Source: a bacterium
GTDB lineage: Bacteria; Krumholzibacteriota; Krumholzibacteriia; WVZY01
Assembly: GCA_027296025.1 (NCBI GenBank)
Contig: JAPUJU010000406.1
Coordinates: forward strand, 1-7,075
Direction of reading: 5' to 3'
DNA: 7,075 nt
Shown here: piece by piece, positions 1-4,456 of the stretch
Layout: every line of letters begins with the position of its first letter
How positions within the stretch are numbered: position 1 is the stretch's first letter
Notes under the pieces: model-generated
What the model was told of the DNA's origin: nothing
The model's input: only the letters and a program-made list of their open reading frames with translations
Database searches by the model: none
Made by a program: the position numbers and the translations under genes

Positions 1-1755
1 ATCGTGATGACACCCGATGCCGAACCGTTTTTCGCGGCCACGTACATCCCGAAAGAGGCACGATATGGGCGCCCCGGCATGCTCGATATGATCCCGCAGC
101 TCGCGGATGCGTGGCAGAACCGTCAGGGCGATATTGAACAGTCGACCGAACAGATTCTCGGGCGGCTCAAAGCGTACGCAGAGAGGGATCCGTCGGTGGA
201 GTCGCTCGATCAGGCGACGTTGGATAAGGCGTTCCAGGAATTCGAAAACCGGTTCGACGCCTCTCATGGAGGATTCGGCAGCGCGCCGAAATTCCCGACA
301 CCGCACACGTTGCTCTTTCTGCTTCGGTACTGGAGTCGCACCGGCAACGAAAAGGCGCTGCAAATGGTCGAAGTCACCCTCGACAAGATGGCCCGGGGTG
401 GCATCTGGGATCATGTCGGTTACGGTTTTCACCGCTATTCGACGGATGCACGCTGGTTCGCCCCGCACTTCGAAAAGATGCTCTATGACCAGGCTCTGCT
501 GCTGATCGCGTACTCGGAGGCATACCAGGCGACGAAGAAACCCGAGTACGAACGCGTGGCTCGGGATATTGTAACGTACGTCTTGCGGGACATGCGGGGC
601 AAGGGCGGTGGCTTTTACTCAGCCGAGGATGCGGACAGCGAGGGCATCGAGGGAAAGTTCTATCTCTGGTCCACCGAAGAGTTGACGGCCCTTCTCGGTG
701 ACGAAAGTGCGGCCGTCATCATTGATCTCTACGGTGCGAACGAAAGCGGCAATTTTTCGGCGGAAGTGCCATCCGGGAACATCCTGCATCTCCGGCGCTC
801 CGAAGCCGAAGTGGCCGAAGCGCACGGTATGACGGAGGCGCAACTCACGGCGTTGACGGAGTCGACACGGAAGACGCTTTTCGACGTTCGGGAGGGTCGA
901 GTCCACCCGTACAAAGACGACAAGATTCTGACCGATTGGAACGGCCTGATGATCGCTGCCCTGGCAAAGGCGGCTCGCGCGTTCGACGAGCCGGCTTATA
1001 CCGAGGCCGCGGAAAAAGCGATGAAGTTTGTGTTGACGTCCCTTCGCGATTCCTCGGGCGGGCTCCTGCACCGTTACCGCGACGGAAGTTCCGGCATCAC
1101 GGGAAACCTGGACGACTACAGTTTCGTTGTGATGGGATTGCTCGAACTCTACGAAAACACGTTCAACATCGAGTATCTGCAGACCGCTGTGGATCTGAAC
1201 AAGGTTCAGATCGATCGCTTCTGGGATGACGCGCGCGGTGGGTTCTTCTTCTCGGCCGATGACGCTGAGGAGCTGATTGTCCGAACGAAGGAAGTGTACG
1301 ACGGCGCGGTCCCGTCGGGAAATTCGGTCTCGATGGGCAATCTCATCCGCCTCTCCCGGCTGACAGGGGATGCGGAGCTCGAGGATTACTCCGAGCGCGT
1401 CGCGAAAGCGTTCTACGATGATGTCGCCAAGGCACCGTCGGCGTTCTCCATGCTTCTTCTAGCACTCGACTTTGGTATCGGGCCGTCCTATGAAGTGGTC
1501 ATTGTCGGTGATCCGAACGCGAGCGATACGAAGTCCATGCAACGGGCGTTGAACGAGCGGTTCGTACCGAACAAGGTCGTGCTTTTCAAAGCGGAGGGCA
1601 AAGCGGGGGAGGCGCTCAGCGAAATTGCGTCATTTACCGAGTCCCATGCGACGATCGAGGGCAAGGCGACCGTTTATGTTTGCAAGAACTACGCTTGCGA
1701 GCTTCCGACTACGGACGTGGCAAAGATGGTGGAGATGCTCGGCGCCGGACGGTAG
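1..1755 (+). CDS. yyaL: YyaL/SPATA20 (DUF255) family thioredoxin-domain protein, 5' partial
   Basis: The frame is open from base 1, so the true start lies upstream; the GTG at 4 is not a believable start. Numbering codons from base 1, 584 residues are present. Family members are usually near 680-700 residues, so about 100 are missing, including the thioredoxin-like domain with any CxxC. Residues 1-25 (TPDAEPFFAATYIP) are the end of that domain. The rest matches the helical alpha/alpha-barrel part of the family: GGFGSAPKFP (about 90-99), ARGGIWDHVGYGFHRYSTD (about 131-149), FEKMLYDQ (about 157-164), FYSAEDADSEG (about 205-215), DDKILTDWNG (about 307-316), the AVPSGNSVSMGNLIRL segment and a C-terminal CKNYAC (C561, C566). 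The barrel resembles N-acylglucosamine 2-epimerase-like folds, but the family has no well-established reaction. The protein is presumably cytoplasmic, since no signal or membrane segment is visible in the part present. The frame is intact and ends 122 bases before the promoter region. Family assignment is secure; function is unknown. Confidence 0.93.
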   Translation: MVMTPDAEPFFAATYIPKEARYGRPGMLDMIPQLADAWQNRQGDIEQSTEQILGRLKAYAERDPSVESLDQATLDKAFQEFENRFDASHGGFGSAPKFPTPHTLLFLLRYWSRTGNEKALQMVEVTLDKMARGGIWDHVGYGFHRYSTDARWFAPHFEKMLYDQALLLIAYSEAYQATKKPEYERVARDIVTYVLRDMRGKGGGFYSAEDADSEGIEGKFYLWSTEELTALLGDESAAVIIDLYGANESGNFSAEVPSGNILHLRRSEAEVAEAHGMTEAQLTALTESTRKTLFDVREGRVHPYKDDKILTDWNGLMIAALAKAARAFDEPAYTEAAEKAMKFVLTSLRDSSGGLLHRYRDGSSGITGNLDDYSFVVMGLLELYENTFNIEYLQTAVDLNKVQIDRFWDDARGGFFFSADDAEELIVRTKEVYDGAVPSGNSVSMGNLIRLSRLTGDAELEDYSERVAKAFYDDVAKAPSAFSMLLLALDFGIGPSYEVVIVGDPNASDTKSMQRALNERFVPNKVVLFKAEGKAGEALSEIASFTESHATIEGKATVYVCKNYACELPTTDVAKMVEMLGAGR

Positions 1756-1810
1756 GCGTATCAGACGGGGTGGGCTGGGAGCGTTGTAAGTAGGCACTGG
1801 CTGAATTGAC

Positions 1811-1839
1811 TTGACAAGATCCTGCATTCCGGGTAATTT
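1811..1839 (+). promoter_or_regulatory. Putative sigma70-type promoter upstream of the SCO remnant
   Basis: A perfect -35 box TTGACA (1811-1816) is followed, after exactly 17 bases, by TAATTT (1834-1839), which keeps the first, second and last positions of the -10 consensus. Initiation would fall near 1846, about 75 bases before the probable SCO start at 1922. The site lies in the only sizeable gap of the window, so it could drive the SCO remnant and the three cytochrome/Fe-S genes as one transcript. The weak -10 and the unknown phylum limit confidence; Bacteroidota-type promoters, for example, differ from this pattern. Confidence 0.4.
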
Positions 1840-1856
1840 TCCGCCCGCCTGTGTTT

Positions 1857-1872
1857 TGTGAAAAATAGCACA
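1857..1872 (+). promoter_or_regulatory. CRP/FNR-like inverted repeat (putative operator)
   Basis: TGTGA (1857-1861), six bases, GCACA (1868-1872) matches the 16-base CRP-type consensus TGTGA-N6-TCACA at nine of ten defined positions. As an inverted repeat, the perfect arms TTTGTG (1855-1860) and CACAAA (1869-1874) flank an A-rich eight-base spacer. Further TGTG copies lie at 1850-1853 and 1876-1879. The site falls about 11-26 bases downstream of the start predicted for the promoter at 1811-1839. With that promoter it would suit repression or a roadblock; activation would need another promoter. CRP/FNR-family regulators often control respiratory genes, which suits the context. No T-run follows, so it is not an intrinsic terminator. 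Confidence 0.4.
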
Positions 1873-1921
1873 AAGTGTGACCCGTCAATTTTTCACTCAA
1901 AGACTATTCACGACCCGGAAC

Positions 1922-2506
1922 GTGAAGCGACTCACTCTCATCAGTATTAGTATATTCTTTGCCCTCGTGATTGCGTCGGCGGCCAACGAGACGCCCGCGG
2001 TTGGTGTTGGCGAACGTCTCGGTGAGTACGTACCCCTCGACCTGGTTTTCCTCGATGCGAACGGCGACTCTCCGGCTCAGGGACTGCCTCGACAAGCCGG
2101 CTATCCTGACGCTCGTTTACTATCACTGCCCAACGATTTGCAAGCCCCTTCTGACGAACGAGGCCGATGTCGTCGAACGGACGGACATCAAGCCCGGCAA
2201 GAGCTACAACCTGATCACGGTCAGCTTTGACGAGTATGACAATCCCGAGACGGCCACCGTCATGAAACGCGACATCACGACTTCGATGGGAAAGGTCAAA
2301 CAGGCAAGAGCATGGCGTTGTTGACCGAGGACGCGGAAACGATCGGGCGGCTTATCGACGCGGTAGGGCTTTGGTACTGAGCAGAGAGAAAAAGATTTTG
2401 CGCACGGAGCAGCCTCATTGTAGTATCGCCGGACGGGAAAATTGTCCGCTGTCTCTATGATCTGCTGGTTATTTCACTCCTTGCGGGAAACGGTATTTTC
2501 GGCTGA
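1922..2506 (+). pseudogene. SCO1/SenC-family copper chaperone, broken by several frameshifts
   Basis: Intact SCO proteins are membrane-anchored thioredoxin-fold proteins in the periplasm that bind copper through CxxxC and a distal His and help assemble the CuA site of cytochrome c oxidase. Here the family's landmarks appear in order but in two alternating frames. About 1922-2068 (frame of 1922) gives a signal segment MKRLTLISISIFFALVIASA, then GEYVPLDLVFLDANGDS. About 2070-2273 (+1 frame) gives LDKPAILTLVYYHCPTIC, with Cys codons at 2127 and 2139, then LITVSFDEYDNPETA. About 2274-2377 (first frame) gives FDGKGQTGKS and TEDAETIGRLIDAVGLWY, then TGA. About 2379-2415 (+1 frame) gives EKDFAHGAAS with the ligand His at 2403, then TAG at 2421. 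About 2414-2506 (first frame) gives IVVSPDGKIVRCLYD, then diverges to TGA. The usual C-terminal tail is not recognisable. The GTG at 1922 is preferred over the GTG at 1877 because it directly precedes KR plus the hydrophobic segment. The gene is either a true pseudogene or damaged by sequence errors. Confidence 0.85.
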
Positions 2507-2530
2507 GCACGGAGCGTATAACAGGTACCC

Positions 2531-3865
2531 ATGGAGTTTTTTAATCAATTCATGATTGCGCCGGACGCGCAGCACCTGCTGCTGTTGCGGTATCTGCTCG
2601 TTATCACGCTGCTGATTCACGTCCCGTACATGGCGATGGCCGTGGGCTGCACGTCCTTGTCGCTTGCACTGAATCTCGTGGATCGCGACCGCAAGGTGAA
2701 AACGACGCCGATGCTCGGGCGTCTCGCGTATGATTTGATGCGCATTGCCGTACCGAATCGCGTCGTGCCGGTCCTGTTTGGCATGCTGCCTCTCGCTGCT
2801 CTGTGGATGATCTACGGGCAGTGGCTATATCAATCCAGTGTGAACACGATGAATCTTTTTCCGGCAGGCGTGTTCGTGATCGCCGCGGGGCTTTTGGCCG
2901 CGTTCATGTACAAGGGCACGATGTACCCGGGCGGTCAGAACAGGATCGTCAACCTGGCCCTCGGTATGGCCGCTGTCGGCACGCTGATAGTCGGTACATA
3001 CATCGTCATCGGGAGCGTGGTCCGCTTCCAGGACCCGGAACGCTGGCACATGACCCACGATCCCATTCGCACGCTGACGTCGTTCAACATCATATGGAAA
3101 CACCTGTTCTTCGTCATGAGCGGTTTTGCCATGGCCGGTTGCGGCATACTCTATTTTTTCTTCGACTCGTCGAGACGCAAACCGGTGATGGACCCTGCGT
3201 ACATGAAGATCGCGAAGAACGTTGGTGCGGCGTTGGCGATGAAGGGCGTTCTGGTGCTGCCCGTACTCGGTTTCTTCTACATGGTGACGACTCCGATTCT
3301 CGCCATGTCAACTGAAGTCTACTCGGTCGCCATTGCGGCGTTGATTGTCCTTTTTATCATTTTCGTTTTGCTCTACCTTGTGCTCGCGTCACCCACGCCC
3401 CGTTTCGGGAGACTGACGTTCATTCTGCTGGTTGTCGTGTTTCTACTTACCGGCGTCTGGGACCAGATGACGCTTGTGAACGCAACGAAAGAGCACTCGG
3501 CGATGCTGGTGAGCCGGGCCGAGGCGCGTGAAGCAAAATCCAAGCTCGAGCGGGAGAAGCTCGGCACAGACGCGCTCAAGATTGACCTGGCACTCGGGGA
3601 AAACGTATTCAATACAGTGTGCAGCACGTGTCACAAAATGGACGAGCGCGTGGTGGGACCGCCGCTCAATACCGTCCTGCCGAAATACGCGGGAAAATAC
3701 GATGAGCTTGTCTCGTACATACAGAGCCCGTCGAAGAAAGACCCGGAATATCCGCCGATGCCCGCGCCGTCCGTCAATCTACTTGAAATCAAGTCGGTGG
3801 CGGCGTTTCTCCTCGGCCAAGATCCTGGGACATTACAGGGCGGCGGCGGAGGCAGCGGACACTGA
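2531..3865 (+). CDS. Polytopic membrane protein with C-terminal mono-heme cytochrome c domain
   Basis: The 444-residue product has about eight predicted membrane helices (roughly residues 16-50, 78-100, 106-127, 141-164, 188-212, 230-254, 263-287 and 295-316). A charged, probably helical linker follows (about 318-350, rich in Glu, Lys, Arg and Ala), then a class I cytochrome c domain. That domain has heme-binding CSTCH (C364, C367, H368), GPPLN and YPPMP, with M410 the likely axial ligand. The tail is Gly-rich (GGGGGSG). Intramembrane or near-membrane His residues include H30 (LLIHVPYM), H173, H176 and H191 (IIWKHLFF); H30 and H191 could bind b-type heme, loosely as in cytochrome bd subunit I, but I cannot prove that relation. 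The ATG at 2531 is the first start after an in-frame TAA at 2519; ribosome-site matches are weak (GGAG at 2511, AGGT at 2523). The gene begins 24 bases after the SCO remnant and lies 54 bases before the pentaheme gene. The heme domain probably faces the periplasm and exchanges electrons with the ACIII-type subunits. The cytochrome c call is firm; the membrane domain's family is not. Confidence 0.85.
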   Translation: MEFFNQFMIAPDAQHLLLLRYLLVITLLIHVPYMAMAVGCTSLSLALNLVDRDRKVKTTPMLGRLAYDLMRIAVPNRVVPVLFGMLPLAALWMIYGQWLYQSSVNTMNLFPAGVFVIAAGLLAAFMYKGTMYPGGQNRIVNLALGMAAVGTLIVGTYIVIGSVVRFQDPERWHMTHDPIRTLTSFNIIWKHLFFVMSGFAMAGCGILYFFFDSSRRKPVMDPAYMKIAKNVGAALAMKGVLVLPVLGFFYMVTTPILAMSTEVYSVAIAALIVLFIIFVLLYLVLASPTPRFGRLTFILLVVVFLLTGVWDQMTLVNATKEHSAMLVSRAEAREAKSKLEREKLGTDALKIDLALGENVFNTVCSTCHKMDERVVGPPLNTVLPKYAGKYDELVSYIQSPSKKDPEYPPMPAPSVNLLEIKSVAAFLLGQDPGTLQGGGGGSGH

Positions 3866-3901
3866 GTATCGGGGGCTCGGCACGAGACCCTTACCTGAGA
3901 A

Positions 3902-3911
3902 GGGGACAGGG
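3902..3911 (+). promoter_or_regulatory. Ribosome binding region supporting the TTG start of the pentaheme gene
   Basis: Purine-rich GGGGACAGGG, with AGGG at 3908-3911, lies eight bases before TTG at 3920. An in-frame TGA at 3896-3898 and the absence of any other start codon before Met16 make TTG the only start that keeps the N-terminal membrane anchor. Confidence 0.55.
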
Positions 3912-3919
3912 AATACCAC

Positions 3920-4438
3920 TTGAAGAAATTTCTCGGCATACCGGCGGGTCTGGGCTACTTCGGGATGTTTGCAGCCATCTACTTAACGATGCAGTGGGAC
4001 TGGTCCTCGCACAAGAGCCCTCCTCACCAGCCAATCGCGTTCAGCCACAAGATTCACGCAACGACGGTCGGCCTCGAGTGCACGTTCTGCCACGATCTGG
4101 CGGACAAGTCGACATTCGCCGGCATTCCGCCGGTGGAAAAGTGTATGTCCTGCCACAAGAACGTGAAGACGGAGAGCCCTGAAATCCAGAAGCTCGCGGG
4201 GTATTGGGAACGCGAGGAGCCGATGGAATGGAATCGAGTCCACCGGATCCGGATACGGGAACACGTGTTCTTCTCGCACAAGCGGCATGTGAAAAAGGGT
4301 ATCACGTGCCAGCAGTGTCACGGCCTCGTCCAGTACATGGATGAGGTACGCCGGGTGAGTTCGCTGGAGATGGGTTGGTGCGTGGGATGTCATCAGGAAA
4401 ATGGCGCTTCGACCGATTGTTTGACGTGCCATCAGTAG
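3920..4438 (+). CDS. actA: ActA-type pentaheme c-type cytochrome of alternative complex III
   Basis: The 172-residue protein starts with Lys-Lys and one hydrophobic segment (about 4-24), giving a signal-anchor that holds the heme domain on the periplasmic side. Five CxxCH motifs follow: CTFCH (54-58), CMSCH (75-79), CQQCH (130-134), CVGCH (154-158) and CLTCH (167-171), the last ending one residue before the C-terminus. FSHKIH (41-46) and FFSHKRH just before the third heme match the cytochrome c3/c7 pattern, where such His residues are distal ligands. In characterised ACIII, the pentaheme ActA takes electrons from the Fe-S clusters of ActB and passes them to a mono-heme cytochrome. A pentaheme protein 18 bases before an ActB-type gene supports this call. 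Start is TTG, the only start codon between the upstream in-frame stop and Met16. R. marinus-type ActA is, from memory, somewhat longer, so this is a compact form. A related c3-family subunit of a different CISM-type complex remains possible. Confidence 0.85.
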   Translation: MKKFLGIPAGLGYFGMFAAIYLTMQWDWSSHKSPPHQPIAFSHKIHATTVGLECTFCHDLADKSTFAGIPPVEKCMSCHKNVKTESPEIQKLAGYWEREEPMEWNRVHRIRIREHVFFSHKRHVKKGITCQQCHGLVQYMDEVRRVSSLEMGWCVGCHQENGASTDCLTCHQ

Positions 4439-4445
4439 CAGTGTT

Positions 4446-4450
4446 GGAGG
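4446..4450 (+). promoter_or_regulatory. Shine-Dalgarno GGAGG of the ActB-type gene
   Basis: A consensus GGAGG sits six bases before ATG 4457. Another ATG at 4453 is only two bases away and opens a five-codon frame ending in TGA, so the ATG at 4457 is the functional start. This is the strongest ribosome binding site in the window. Confidence 0.75.
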
Positions 4451-4456
4451 CGATGA

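Noticed and set aside
619..1071. Minus-strand open frame of 150 codons within the YyaL-family gene
   Set aside because: The + strand here encodes conserved family motifs (AEDADSEG, TDWNG); the antisense product shows nothing recognisable.
1855..1874. Inverted repeat as an intrinsic terminator of the YyaL-family gene
   Set aside because: The arms are only six bases, AT-rich, and not followed by a T-run; a regulatory palindrome fits better.
1877..2230. Single intact small protein of 117 residues starting at GTG 1877
   Set aside because: Only its first two-thirds resembles the SCO N-terminus; after about 2068 the SCO sequence continues in another frame, so the remaining residues are out-of-frame translation.
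1971..2324. Small CxxxC protein starting at ATG 1971 as a separate gene
   Set aside because: Its first 30 or so residues are Arg-rich out-of-frame sequence; the SCO-like part from about 2070 is a piece of the broken gene.
1922..2506. Programmed ribosomal frameshifting in the SCO gene
   Set aside because: At least four switches, including two stop-generating ones and no slippery heptamers at the junctions, are not credible as recoding.
3835..3862. GGC-rich repeat at the 3' end of the membrane-cytochrome gene as a regulatory repeat
   Set aside because: It encodes an in-frame Gly-rich tail (GGGGGSG) and is too short to be called a repeat element.
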